From contig JAPEUQ010000004.1 in NCBI GenBank assembly GCA_027946365.1, forward strand, positions 3,224,001-3,288,000: 64,000 nucleotides of DNA, written 5' to 3'. The notes under the pieces were generated by a model, which was not told the DNA's origin, ran no database searches, and worked only from the letters and a program-made list of their open reading frames with translations. Made by a program: the position numbers and the translations under genes. Positions 1-10,823 of this stretch are shown in pieces (within the stretch, counting starts at the first letter, position 1; the number at the start of each line of letters is the position of its first letter). This stretch comes from Kalmusia sp. IMI 367209. Its lineage: Eukaryota > Ascomycota > Dothideomycetes > Pleosporales > Didymosphaeriaceae.

Positions 1-877
1 AGACGGCTGGGACAGCGTAGCTGTGGACATGCTACGCGAAGCGTGCGATACCGCGCGTCGGGCGGAGCTTTGGGCCGTAGTCATGGGCGAGGGTATAGCG
101 AATATCTGCCTCATAACCGAGCACCAAACTATCCTACGAAACCGAATCGACGTCTCGATACCGCGGAAGGGAAAAGGTCATATGGACCAGCATGTCAAGG
201 GCTTAGAGAAGTTCCACAACACAGTGCTGACCTCGCTTTTGCAACACATGGAGTCGGCGAAAAGAGAAGCGCAAACGGAGAAAACGGTCCCGCTGCTGCT
301 GGCTAGCTCGGGGTTCTATGCGCAGGCGTTCCTGCAGTTTATCAAGGAGCATGCGGTGCGGACGGGTAATAAGTTTCTTCAAGGGCTGGTCCCTAGCATT
401 GTTGTTGCGCACTCCGCTGGCGAACATGTGCATAATTTATCCGAAGTACTTGCTTCGCCGGCCGTCACAGCGAAGGTCTCCGACTCGAAATTCGCTCGAG
501 AGACAGGGCTCATGGATTCGTTTGAGAAGCACATGCGATTAGACGATGGACGCGCAGCATACGGGCCGCGGGAAATAGAAAGAGCAGTAGAGAGCGGAGC
601 GCTCGGTAGAGGTGGAGGTGTGCTACTGATTTCAAATTCACTGTTTCGGTCACATAACCTCGTAGAGAGGAAACGATGGGTTGCGCTTGTAGACCGGGTT
701 AGGGACGTGGAAGGTGGCGAAGTGCGGGTATTAAGTAGCTTGCATGAGAGCGGGAAGAGGCTAGAGGGGCTGGGGAATATCGCTGCTATTCTTACATATC
801 CATTAGAGGAGCTCGATGAGGATGAGGAAGAACACATAGTGACTGCCGCGGATGCGGACGGTGACATGATAATATGA
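1..877 (+). CDS. DOM34: Dom34/Pelota ribosome-rescue factor, 3' part
   Basis: Pelota (Dom34) acts with the GTPase Hbs1 on stalled ribosomes, splitting them in no-go and non-stop decay in the cytoplasm. The reading frame is open from base 2 and enters the window without a start codon, so the N-terminal Sm-like domain lies outside. What is visible is the eRF1-like middle and C-terminal part: a DSVAVDMLREACDTARRAE stretch, then LWAVVMGEGIANICLIT, and a C-terminal segment rich in short hydrophobic strands (VLLISNSLFR, GNIAAILTYPLEE) followed by an acidic tail, as in fungal Pelota proteins. There is no GGQ motif, as expected for Pelota and unlike eRF1. No intron is needed in the visible part. The neighbour is on the opposite strand, tail to tail. 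Confidence 0.9.
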   Translation, partial: DGWDSVAVDMLREACDTARRAELWAVVMGEGIANICLITEHQTILRNRIDVSIPRKGKGHMDQHVKGLEKFHNTVLTSLLQHMESAKREAQTEKTVPLLLASSGFYAQAFLQFIKEHAVRTGNKFLQGLVPSIVVAHSAGEHVHNLSEVLASPAVTAKVSDSKFARETGLMDSFEKHMRLDDGRAAYGPREIERAVESGALGRGGGVLLISNSLFRSHNLVERKRWVALVDRVRDVEGGEVRVLSSLHESGKRLEGLGNIAAILTYPLEELDEDEEEHIVTAADADGDMII

Positions 878-1012
878 TTTGTGATTATCACAATAAAAAT
901 AGAAAATATCCAATCCTCCGCCCATATACAAAGTGCTAATGATAAGTTTGGGGTAACCAAGTTCGTAATTCAGGCCTACTCGTAATCCACTAGGCGTAGT
1001 CCTCAACGCATC

Positions 1013-2977
1013 TTAATCATCGTCATCAAAGAAAGAAACAGCCTCTTGCGTCGACAACCCAAATTCACTAAAAGAAGGAAGTGACTTCACTTGGGGCTTT
1101 TGACTAATCTGTTTCACGACCATAATGCTTGCAGTTCTCGTTGTAGCTGCCTTCTTCGTAGTGTTCATCGACATCGTCGTGCTCATAGTCTTTGTTCCCG
1201 TTGACTTAGCGGGTCCGATACTCACCCTCTTAGGAGCGGGACCAGTGCTAGGCTTAGCTGACACAGCGTTAGTCGGTCTTCGTAAAGGCTCGGAGAATTT
1301 GCGCTTGAGCGTTGTTTTAAGTGGGCTCGGCCTGGTTGGCGGAATCGGTGGTACTAATTTGACAGACTTCTGATTCTCCGGTCGTGTCTCTGTACGGTCG
1401 TTTGAGGGATGCCGTGGTGCTTCGGTCTCGGGTGGCATTGGCAATAGGCCTGATGCTAGCGTTTTGCTGGACGACACTGCAGGGGAGTCATCCAGATCTT
1501 CTAAGGAAAAATCAAGATCTTGTGTCGAGAGTGGAGGCAAATCATTAGAGATTGTACCTGAAGGAACCCTATATGTTTCTGATTGTAGTGAATCTTGAGG
1601 TAATGGCTTGCAGGGTGGTGATGGTTCAGACGATAGATCACGGGCAATCTGTGTCGAAGTGTCGAGGAAATCGTCCCAGCCATCGAGCAGTGAAATGGGT
1701 AGAGGCATTGTAGATTTTTTGAAAGCTGGAGCGTTCGATCTGGAGGCTGGTAAGCCTGGAACTTTAAAGCTGGGATTTTGTTTCATTTGCGATGTGTTTT
1801 TCGGCGCTGATGCCTTTTTAAGAGAAGGTTTTGACAGCTGCGATCCTCGTCCGGATAAAGTCGGCCTCCGGAAATTAGATTGAAGCGGTCCTCGAACCTT
1901 GACTGGGGCAACGAAATCTTTTGAGACTTGTATGGGGAACTGAGTGCGTCGAAACGAATATTGATTTTCGTTTCGATGCTTAGCTGGGAATGGAACTTTG
2001 GTAAGAAAGGCCTTTGTCCCTTCTAATTGGCCGTCTAAGACCATGCACTCTATTCTTTCCTGCTCTATTCGAAGTATTTGCAGATGCTGGCTTTTAGAAA
2101 GCTGACTACTTGTATTGAGATCTCGAAGAAGCGCCACGACGCATCCTACTTTGATACGTAGCCGATGCGGTGGCAACCCAGGAGGTTGTAGTTTGTGTAG
2201 TAAAGCTGGGGGCGGATCCCATAATGTTGGATCGACTGGGCGGTCTTGCGATAGGAGCTCAATCAAAGTATCTGGAAGCTTTTCCAATATAGCTTCGATT
2301 GCTTTGTTGATCGGGCCGTGAAGTCGAACGAAGTTGAGGTCATCCGTCGAAGCTTTCATGTTTGGTGAATTTGCGACGGGCGCCGAGGAAGCGGGTTTAG
2401 GTGTTTTGCGTGGTTTCGGTGCTTCGAGCATCTCGTCTATAGGATCTGACATAACATGGTCATGCACCTCGAGGAAAGTATCGTCGTCTAGGTCATCGTC
2501 TATCCATTGATCTCCAGCTCTTGTGCTTAGTAACGGTAGATCGAACGCATCTGCGGCGTCGTCATCATCATCATCCCACGGCTCCTTGGCGGCTTCGTCT
2601 TCGACAACTGCTTCTAACTGCTTTGCAACTTCCAATTCCTTCTTCTTATCCTCTTCACGCTTCTTCTTCAAGCCCAAGAATGCCTCCATGCCATTTTTTA
2701 ACTGCGCCTGGGTGTGGCTATAACCTATTAACTGAGTCGCCAAACCAATGCCGTTCTGCTTCCTGAGCGCAATCTCCTTCCTTTCCCTCTCTTCGCGCTT
2801 CTTCTTTGCTGCCTTGCTGCGTTCTTCTCGCTCGCGTATCTCCCTGGCGCGCTTGTCTAGCTCGGCGGCGCGCTCGAGCTGTCGCTGCTGTCGTTCGGGG
2901 AGTAGTGGCCCGTTTCGTTTATGAGCTTTCTTCGCCTCGGTCGAGGTTTGTGCGATGCGTGTCGGACGCGTTGTCAT
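1013..2977 (-). CDS. Basic coiled-coil protein with a Pif1/Helitron-like helicase segment
   Basis: A single open exon. I take the first true ATG (2977), giving 654 residues; the frame is open further upstream but with no ATG. Residues about 20-125 are a highly charged Lys/Glu/Arg-rich helix, probably coiled coil. An acidic patch follows (six Asp in a row near residue 136). Residues about 260-354 (nt 1916-2200) read like the 2B region of Pif1/Helitron helicases: LPPHRLRIKVG, then VALLRDLN, then IECMVLDG..G, then FRRTQFPI. No Walker A/B or other motor motifs are present. The rest is low-complexity, Ser/Pro/Lys-rich, ending in four Asp. I do not recognise a named family for the whole protein. 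The helicase resemblance is my reading of motif order; function unknown. Confidence 0.75.
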   Translation of the reverse strand: MTTRPTRIAQTSTEAKKAHKRNGPLLPERQQRQLERAAELDKRAREIREREERSKAAKKKREERERKEIALRKQNGIGLATQLIGYSHTQAQLKNGMEAFLGLKKKREEDKKKELEVAKQLEAVVEDEAAKEPWDDDDDDAADAFDLPLLSTRAGDQWIDDDLDDDTFLEVHDHVMSDPIDEMLEAPKPRKTPKPASSAPVANSPNMKASTDDLNFVRLHGPINKAIEAILEKLPDTLIELLSQDRPVDPTLWDPPPALLHKLQPPGLPPHRLRIKVGCVVALLRDLNTSSQLSKSQHLQILRIEQERIECMVLDGQLEGTKAFLTKVPFPAKHRNENQYSFRRTQFPIQVSKDFVAPVKVRGPLQSNFRRPTLSGRGSQLSKPSLKKASAPKNTSQMKQNPSFKVPGLPASRSNAPAFKKSTMPLPISLLDGWDDFLDTSTQIARDLSSEPSPPCKPLPQDSLQSETYRVPSGTISNDLPPLSTQDLDFSLEDLDDSPAVSSSKTLASGLLPMPPETEAPRHPSNDRTETRPENQKSVKLVPPIPPTRPSPLKTTLKRKFSEPLRRPTNAVSAKPSTGPAPKRVSIGPAKSTGTKTMSTTMSMNTTKKAATTRTASIMVVKQISQKPQVKSLPSFSEFGLSTQEAVSFFDDDD

Positions 2978-3756
2978 CGTCGGCGCATGTGAAGGCGGGG
3001 TACATAACCTACAGGCTGGCGCGCCGCACAACAGGATCGCGGCGCGCTAGTCCTCGCGCTGATTAAGTTACACGAATTCACGTGATGCATCATAAACCTA
3101 CCCTCACCTTGGACTCGGTCTTTTTATCACTCAAAATACATGCAATTTCATAGGGAGTAAATGGCTTCACGCTATGCTGTATTCTATAGGCATGTAGAAC
3201 TGCAACAAATCAACTTGGGACTATTCGGATTCATCTACGCATCCGCAATATAGGTTTGAATGACGCAAGACTGTTTTCCCCTTTGAATGTTAAGCACAAC
3301 TCCACTCATACCGCTGTCCATCATACCATCGATACTTTGGTTGCTTTCTAATCAAAACATTTTTTCTATGGGGCTGACTCGCACCTCATCCTGACTTTCC
3401 CATCGTGACTCGCGAAGCAACCCCAAGCATCTCCGCGCTCCCGACTACCCGCGGCAAAGTTCATCCAGCCACACGCGAACCACATCAGCCGCGTTACATC
3501 CCCACAAACCCCTCGCCACTACCTGCATCTAGTTCTTCGCGAGGCGCACACCCATGTGGAGACTCCAGATTCCGCATAATGCAGCCCGAATCTGGAACTG
3601 TAGCTTCCGTGTAGAGCGGTGGGCTAGCAATGGAGCTAGCGGGGAGAGCTACGGAGAGAGCTACGGAGAGCTCGAGCTTCATGTTCACCAACCTGCTCCT
3701 CGGTATATTGCACTTCGTCAACGTGCCACTTCCTGTAGATTCGTTTTTGGAGCAAT
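2978..3756. other. Intergenic, divergent promoter region
   Basis: Lies between two divergent genes, so it should carry both promoters. Short open frames here have no family features. The only structure I see is a small tandem repeat at 3645-3674. Confidence 0.6.
3645..3674. repeat. 12-bp tandem repeat, about 2.5 copies
   Basis: The unit AGAGCTACGGAG occurs twice in perfect register and starts a third time, about 85 bp before the start codon of the SDR gene, so it sits in its likely leader or core promoter. Confidence 0.75.
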
Positions 3757-4610
3757 ATGGCATTCTCTCTGAAGGGTGTCGCGTACATCACCGGTGCTGG
3801 TTCTGGTGAGTAAACAGAGACATGTCAAGAACTCCGCATAGCAGATAGTGACTGACTATCATAGGCATTGGCCAGTATGCCGCCTACTCAATGGCCCGAC
3901 AAGGCGTCCGCTCTTTCGCCCTCCTCGATCGCAATCCCGTCACTCAGACCGTCCAACATCTTAAAAAGACCTACCCCAATATCCAAATCAAGGAAATCGA
4001 AATGGATGTCGCAAACGAAAAGGCCGTGAATGACAGCGTCGAGCAGACGGTCAAGGAATTTGGCCGGTTAGATTACGCGCTCAACAACGCGGGCATTGGT
4101 GGTGCGCTCAAAACAACGGATCAAATCGATAGAGACGACTTTGAGCGCGTCATGTCAATTAATACTACGGGCGTTTGGTTATGTCAACGGGCGCAAATTA
4201 GGCAGATGCTTAAGCAGGAGAAGTTGAGCGACTCGTATAGGAGTTATCGGGGAAGCATTGTGAATACGGCGAGCATGTACGGCAAGGTTGGGCCAACGTT
4301 GAACGTCCCTTCGACGGCATACTGCACGAGCAAACATGCGGTGATAGGATTGACCAAAGCTGATGCTATCGCGATGGGGCCGAAAGGGATCAAGATCAAT
4401 GCAATATGTCCGGGGTACGTCTTGACGCCGCTGGTTGAGAGCTCAATGAGTAAGGGGAGTGTGATGGATGACGAGAAGATGAAGGTGCCTGTTCAGCGAT
4501 TCGCATCGATGGAGGAAATTGGCGACGTTATTGCCTTTTTGCATTCTGATGCGAGTAGTTATGTTGTTGGGTCAGCGTTGGTTGCCGATGGTGGGTTCAC
4601 AATCGCGTAG
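3757..4610 (+). CDS. Short-chain dehydrogenase/reductase (classical SDR)
   Basis: NAD(P)-dependent oxidoreductase, likely alcohol/ketone interconversion. Exons 3757-3805 and 3865-4610 (264 residues); the 59-nt intron starts GTGAGT and ends ATAG, and splitting there restores the cofactor motif TGAGSGIG across the junction, which decides the start. Other SDR landmarks: NNAG (LNNAGIGG), a catalytic serine in IVNTASMYG, and YCTSK as the YxxxK active site. The ending VGSALVADGGFTIA is the usual SDR C-terminal strand. It is followed on the same strand by a Baeyer-Villiger-type monooxygenase about 600 bp away; alcohol dehydrogenase plus such an enzyme is a known pairing in ketone catabolism. The substrate cannot be read from the sequence. 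Confidence 0.9.
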
Positions 4611-5206
4611 TCTTCAACGCTCAACTACCCTACCACTATTTCGAACTGATGCTATTCGTACTCTGTCTTTCGCGGCTCGCTTTTCGAGGCCTTCATGGAT
4701 GCACTATCGATACCTCTTGGGCATACCTTTTGGCCTGGCGGCTCGGATTGTTACGTTCACCGGCGCATACCTCGGCATGGAAACCCCAGCATCCGCATCC
4801 GAAACGAATGATATGACGGCGCAGGGACACAGGTCTCGATGTGTGTTCATAATGGGGTAAATGGTCGGGTAACACTCTAGACCCCATACACTAGTTGTTA
4901 GCGGAGACATCCCACCTCCGGATATGCTTTGGCGAACTGGCGCGATTCATGCCCACCGAATTTGGTGCACCCTGCCGAATCATACCGGCCTTCCCCAGAT
5001 CCACCCCGGACCTCGAACCGGCGCCATGCCAGCGTATACAGATATACTGACTCGATAATGGGCAGTACAGCGGAGCCAAATGACTCCAAGCGTACAGACG
5101 TGGTGCCACCGCTATAAAACCATATCAGACGGTTCTGTTCTCCAAAACCTATCCATTGATCTCTGTCCCCCTTTTGGTTTTGTGCTTTGTTTGATACCCA
5201 TACACA
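4611..5206. other. Intergenic, promoter of the monooxygenase gene
   Basis: Holds the 3' UTR of the SDR gene and the promoter of the next gene. Apart from a TATA-like box at 5113-5119 I see nothing clear. Confidence 0.6.
5113..5119 (+). promoter_or_regulatory. TATA box
   Basis: TATAAAA about 90 bp before the ATG at 5207 of the flavin monooxygenase gene, a spacing that leaves a plausible short leader. Confidence 0.5.
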
Positions 5207-7131
5207 ATGGCGGACTTTCTCGTCCCCTCAACAGCAAGCCCAGAAACGGATGCACAGCACCGTGGACGAGGCCCTATCCACGCCCAGCGCCATGTCCGCG
5301 TCGTGTGCATTGGTGCTGGTGCCTCGGGTCTCCTGATGGCCTACAAGCTGCAGCGACACTTCTCCAACTACTCGCTCACAGTATATGAAAAGAACCCTGA
5401 GGTGTCGGGAACATGGTGGGAGAATAGATATCCTGGGTACGTCTCGGTTGTGTTGCGGCGAATCTCCATTACACCCCGCAGCAGATCTCCTGCCGCTTTG
5501 AGAACCCCGCTAACCGGATACTGGCAGATGTGCTTGCGACGTCCCCTCACACAATTACACTTGGTCCTTCGAGCCGAAGCTCGACTGGAGCGCTGTGTAT
5601 GCTAGCTCAAAAGAGATTTTTGCATACTTCAATGATTTTGCCAGGAAGTATGGACTGCACAAATATGTCAAGACTAGACATCAAGTCATTGGTGCGGCCT
5701 GGAACAAGCAGAAGGGCGGATATGATGTTCAGATCAAAGACTTGGAAAGTGGACAGGTCGTGAATGACCACTGCGATATTCTCGTCAATGCTTCCGGTAT
5801 CTTGAACAACTGGGCATGGCCTGCTATCCCAGGTATCGACAAGTATAAGGGCGTGCTGCTGCACACGGCGAACTGGGACGACAAGATCGATCTTCGTGGG
5901 CGACATGTTGGTCTGATCGGTAACGGGTAAGATGTACTGATCTTCTCCCACCTGAAATCATCACTGACTTTAGACCAGCTCCTCCGGCATCCAAGTCCTC
6001 CCCACCATCCAACCACACGTCCAAAAAGTAACAACCTTCATCCGCGAACCAACATGGGTATCTCCTGTCCAGGGCCTCGAGCAGCACGTTTTCTCCGCGC
6101 AAGAACGTACTGACTTCGCCACTAAGCCGGGTGTCCTTAACGACTACCGCAAGAACGTCGAGCGCGGCCTCAATGGCCAATTCGGCATTTTCCTCAAAAA
6201 CACGACCACCAACAACGACACTGAAACCTACTTCCGCCAGCAAATGCACGAGAAGCTGCAGAACCCATACCTCGAGGAACGCCTCATTCCCAACTGGCAT
6301 GTCGGCTGTCGCCGCTTGACGCCTGGTGTAGGATACCTCGAGGCCCTCGGCAAAGAGAACGTAGAAGTGGTGTACGGCGAGATCAACGAAATCACGGAGC
6401 GCGGCTGCAAATGCGACAACGGCAATGAATACCCCGTGGACGTGCTCATCTGCGCGACTGGCTTTAATACGTCCTTCAAGCCGCGCTTCCCCGTCGTCAA
6501 CGCCTCCGGCCAGAACCTACAAGACGTCTGGCAGCAAGAAGCGCAGTCCTACTTCGGCATTGCTGCCGCCGACTTCCCCAACTACCTCATCTTCCTGGGT
6601 CCCAATTGCCCCATCGGCAACGGACCCGTGCTGTCTGCCATCGAGTGCCAGGCCGACTACATGTGCAAGCTGATCGATCGCTTCCAGGCGCACAACATTT
6701 CGACTTTTGCGCCGAAGGCCGAGGCCGTCGCCGATTTCATCGCCTTCAAGGACGACTTCATGCAGAAGACGGTGTGGCACGATCCGTGCCGCTCGTGGTA
6801 CAAGGGTCGTCCTGACGGGCCCATTACTGCGCTGTGGCCCGGCTCTACGCTGCACTACATCGAGGCCATGATGGAGGTGCGCCTCGACGACTGGGAAGTC
6901 AAGTACAGCGGGAACAGGTTTGCGTGGATGGGCAATGGGTATAGCCAGACTGAACTGGATCCCACCGCCGACTGGGCGTTCTATATCCGCGACCAGGATG
7001 ACGACGAGCCGTTGTCGAGGGGCCGCAAGTTGCAGCTTATCAATAAGAGTGGCACGGTGAAGCAGGCAGGTGCCGTCAGCTTTACGGGGAGGAACGTGGA
7101 TGAGGAGAAGGAGGCACAGCCGAAATTGTAA
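5207..7131 (+). CDS. FAD-dependent Baeyer-Villiger-type monooxygenase 1
   Basis: Flavin monooxygenase that inserts oxygen next to a ketone carbonyl (ester or lactone formation) or oxidises a heteroatom. Exons 5207-5436, 5528-5926, 5979-7131; 593 residues. Landmarks: FAD-binding GAGASG (residues 36-41), GTWWENRYPG (68-77) continuing over intron 1 into CACDVPSHNYTWSF, the family fingerprint in the form YKGVLLHTANW (183-193), and the second, NADP-binding dinucleotide motif GNGSSG (208-213) re-formed across intron 2. The fingerprint's first position is Tyr rather than the usual Phe. The protein ends PKL, at best a weak PTS1-like tail. Family relatives include fungal StcW-type enzymes. It follows an SDR gene on the same strand. 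Confidence 0.9.
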
Positions 7132-7834
7132 AACCATCATGGCGAGGCTTGTGGGGCTTGAAGGCACACTGCATGCATATGTCAGCGGGCGTTGTTTGAT
7201 ACTGCTTTTCTGGATGGCTCAGCGCTTTTACGACGCAAGTTCGACGCAGATTTAGTGTTTGGTAGTATGCTAGCATTTACATGTAAATATATTTTTAACG
7301 ACAAACACTATACTTAAGCTTTTGCTGTTGTCTTGCTATACACCTTGCTCATTCGATCAGACGTTTATCAGCTACTCATGAACCACATTTTCAGCTATCA
7401 ACATATCAATTGTCATGAGCTCTAAGTGACGTGAGGCACCCAAAGTGCTATAAACGAAGCAAGGCGACCGTGAGGGTTGGTAACGAATTCATGTCTATGC
7501 GTAACTGCGTGCACTGATGCACCTATCCATATCTACATAACTTGAAAACAAACGAAAGCGGGGGTTGGTATCGTTAGCTCGAACGCACATGATCCAGAAA
7601 TAAAAAAGAACAACACAAGCTGGAAACAACATTGCCTCCCTGATCCTATCAACATCTAACAGCATCTTTTTCAATCGCTCCCAACTCCAATTCTAGGTCG
7701 TGTCTTGAAAATGCGCACAACGTCAACGCCAGAATTTCCTTTTGATCATCGCATGCATGCAGACGTATATGGTACACGAAATCCGCTTTCGTACATGTGT
7801 CGTCTTAAGTTAATTATCTTTTTGTTTTGGACAT
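7132..7834. other. Intergenic, convergent 3' ends
   Basis: Lies between the 3' ends of two convergent genes. AT-rich stretches near 7260-7320 fit 3' UTR and polyadenylation regions; no coding signal seen. Confidence 0.6.
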
Positions 7835-10823
7835 TTACCTCTTTGCTGTTCTCCATTTTCCATCTGCCACAATTTCGAAGGTGACTTTCCGGCCTCTACT
7901 TCTTACGCTCTCTGGACCACCTGCGTCGATCCATCTTTGTAGATTCTTGCATTGGCTGACATCGAACAGCTCAAGATCTCTGCATCCTTCGACCACAGCT
8001 TCGACTCCGGTACCCGTAACCCGAACGCAGCCTCGTACAGATAAATGCCGCAGTTCGAGAAGGTGGAGTGAGATGCATCGAAGCGAAGTGTCGGAGACGG
8101 CGGAACCGCAAAAGGCGAGGTTGAGGTGTGTGAGCATAGGAAGTCCAAGAGCAAGTACTTCGGTCGCCGTGTCGGAGAGAGCACAGCAGAATGACTGAGA
8201 CGGATTAGCAGATTGGCTGGAAAAGTAATATGTGCCGAGATATAGCTCATGAAGAAGACGGTCTTACCAAGTCTAATTCCCTTAGTCCTTTCGCTGCATT
8301 GGTAAGGTACACAATCGCATTATCGGTCAGATATGTGCAATCCGCAAGACATAGCTTTGTTAATCGCGGAAATGGATACACACTCCAATGTTGAAAGCCA
8401 ATATCTGTGATAGTAGTACATCTCGTAAGATCGATCTGTTCGATTCGGTTCGCTGCATGGACTGCAATATGCGCCATAGAACGATCAGTAATGTGCTTGC
8501 AGTAACTCAATGTCAAGCGCCGTAGTTTCGGGCATCCTACAACAGTCCCAGGAGGAAGCGGTTGAGGCATAGGTTGACCATTGGCGCCGGCCATTTTCTG
8601 GCCAAACGAGCGTCGATGATTCATCTGCGCTTGCTGTGCTTGGGCCAGTGCCATTGATGGTGGCATTTCAGGGACAATCCAACCTATTACTCGAGCCAAC
8701 AAGTTGTCCCCGACTTTTCGACAATTGCTGAGGTCGACTTCTTCAAGCCCCTTGGCTTTTTGTACCATTTCGAGCACTGCAGGGCCCGTGATATCCCAAA
8801 CGCTCTTCATACGCCATATCTTAACATTCGGTGCACAAGTTGCTCCCAGTGCCGCAAAACCTTCGTCTGTTACGTGGAAGCAGTTACTTATGTCGACTAA
8901 AGTAGGTCGGCTACCAACAAAAGGACATATGATATCGGATAACGTTCGATCTGTGACACGGCGATTGTATTTCGTGAGATCGAGAGTGTGAAGTATATCG
9001 GGTGAGGTATGTATAAGATGTTTCCAGTGTGTTGATACCAGGCGCAAATGCATTAATTCGCACAGGTCCAAGTGTTTGAAGACATTAACAACAATAGAGT
9101 CAGGTAAAACCCCTTTGTTGAATCTGCTCGGCCGCCGAACTCCTCTCGGTCGTTTAATCTCAAATGTAGGCTCTGGTGGCGTTGTTGCATGCTTGAACAA
9201 AGGTGAGGGTGAGAGTGGCGTGGAGCTTGGAGAAGGGGATTTGGGTACGTTGATAGTCGACGAGCTTGTGGGTGATTCAGGAGGCGGCGGTGGTGCAAGA
9301 GAACCTCTTCGTGACCTGGACCGGACATTGTCCAAATCTACATTGAGAAACGGGTCTGGGTCAAAAGGCTCCATCATTTTCTCCTCTCGTCTTGAGGGCG
9401 TTAACGGGCTGTCAATGGTGGTCGGCACATCATCGAAGGTAACCGTAGGAACACTGCCCTTCCGTGGCGTGCGTGGTGCTCTGAGGTCGGCGATGATCAA
9501 GGAATCAATCTTGGGTGTATTTTCGGTAGAGTCGGTCATGTGTGTGTCTGTATCCTTGGCGGCCTTGAGTCGTTCATTGGCAACCTCCTCTACCTGGCGA
9601 CGTAAGTCGGCGCCGCACATCTCCCATAGCTGGTTGAGTACATCGCCGCTAATCATGAGACACTCCACAGACGATACAGAACGAACTGTGGCCGTGCGAC
9701 GAGGTGCCAACGAGAGGCTCGTTACTTCTCCAAAATACTGTCCTGCTCTCAAGCGTGCTTTGACTTGTTGGAAATTAGGCTCCCCTGCAGCTATAGATTT
9801 TCTTCGACCTTGAGGCGCGCCGACGTTTCCATTTTCTACAGGCGGTTGTGTATTAACCACCTCAACTTCGCCCTTAACGATGAAAAAGACATCGCGTCCT
9901 TGGGTGTCCTGCTTGATGATGTCGGTAAAGGGAGGGAAAGTGCAAGGCTGTGCATTGAGGCCAATAAAGTGAAGAATTTCGGAGGGCAAACTCGAGAACA
10001 GGGGCAGCTCTTTGAGTAGTAGTCTCACAGGAAGACTGCCATTGCCGAAAACGCTCATGGCTGCGACATCTGCGAGACCTGGGCTCGGAGACTTCCGCTT
10101 CTTATATTGGCTTATAACTTCTCCATCTTTCATGGAGCCCTGTTCAGACATGACTACGTCGCCATCGACGCGGTCAATGGTGCGCTTGATCGGTCGTGAC
10201 ACGAGACCCATGGTGGGCTTCCTGCCTACCTCTTTCTTTTTGCGCTCTAGAATGGACAGCCGCTCTTTGGCCTCATCCATTATCGCATGTTCGACTTCAG
10301 GAAACTTGGGCAACTCCTTCTCAAGCGCCTCCTTGTTCAAGCGCACCACCAGCGAACGCATGTTGGCGATGATGGTGGCGGTGCGAGGAATGTTCATCAA
10401 TATCCCAATCTCTCCGAAGAAGGCACCCGGCTTTAATTCCGCATATGTGCTCTCTCCATCGCGAGACGTGACGCGTACAGAGCCGCGCACCAGCCAGTAC
10501 ATAGCCTTGCCCTGTTCGCCCTCGGTGAGGATGGTATCGTGTGCTTGATACAGCTGCGGCTTGAGGTGCATTCCTACGGCGGCTAGGAACGAGTCGGGGG
10601 CGGAGAGGAATAGCGGGAACGAGCGCAGTCTGTCCAGCAGATCCAGCGGCAGCCCCTGGATGGTGGACGCGGTCAAAGGCGAGGGGCGGATGGGTCTGGT
10701 GGGGTTTGTATCGGATTCGTAGGCGCGTACCATGGCAAATGGGTCTGGCACCATGACGCCGCCATTGGCTCTGCCGCCAGCGGGCCCGCCAGGCCTGTAC
10801 CTTCGCATCGTGGAGTCCAGCAA
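7835..10823 (-). CDS. Double cyclic-nucleotide-binding, F-box and LRR protein
   Basis: Exons 10823-8268 and 8194-7835, with a 73-nt intron (GTAAGA..TCAG); 971 residues. Order of domains: a first cNMP-binding domain (about residues 60-190, cassette FFGEIGILMNIPRTAT), a second (about 270-420, FGEVTSLSLAPRRTAT), a Ser/Pro-rich linker, an F-box (about 575-620, GVLPDSIVVNVFKHLDLCEL), then leucine-rich repeats of the AMN1/RNI kind (LDLTRCTTITDIGF, LCLADCTYLTDNAI, then exon 2 LNLAFCGSAVSDTSL). Both cassettes keep the PR-x-AT core, so ligand binding is plausible. An F-box protein is normally a substrate adaptor of an SCF ubiquitin ligase; linking cAMP-type sensing to ubiquitination is inferred. The ATG at 10823 gives the longest product with a true start. 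Confidence 0.9.

Noticed and set aside
379..960. 193-codon minus-strand frame over the Dom34 gene
   Set aside because: Shadow of a well-supported gene on the other strand; poly-Ser from GAG/GAT codons read backwards.
6517..7167. 216-codon minus-strand frame over monooxygenase 1
   Set aside because: Antisense of conserved coding sequence; no splice or domain support.
9076..9813. 245-codon plus-strand frame inside the cNMP/F-box gene
   Set aside because: Antisense shadow of the linker and second cNMP domain; no features of its own.
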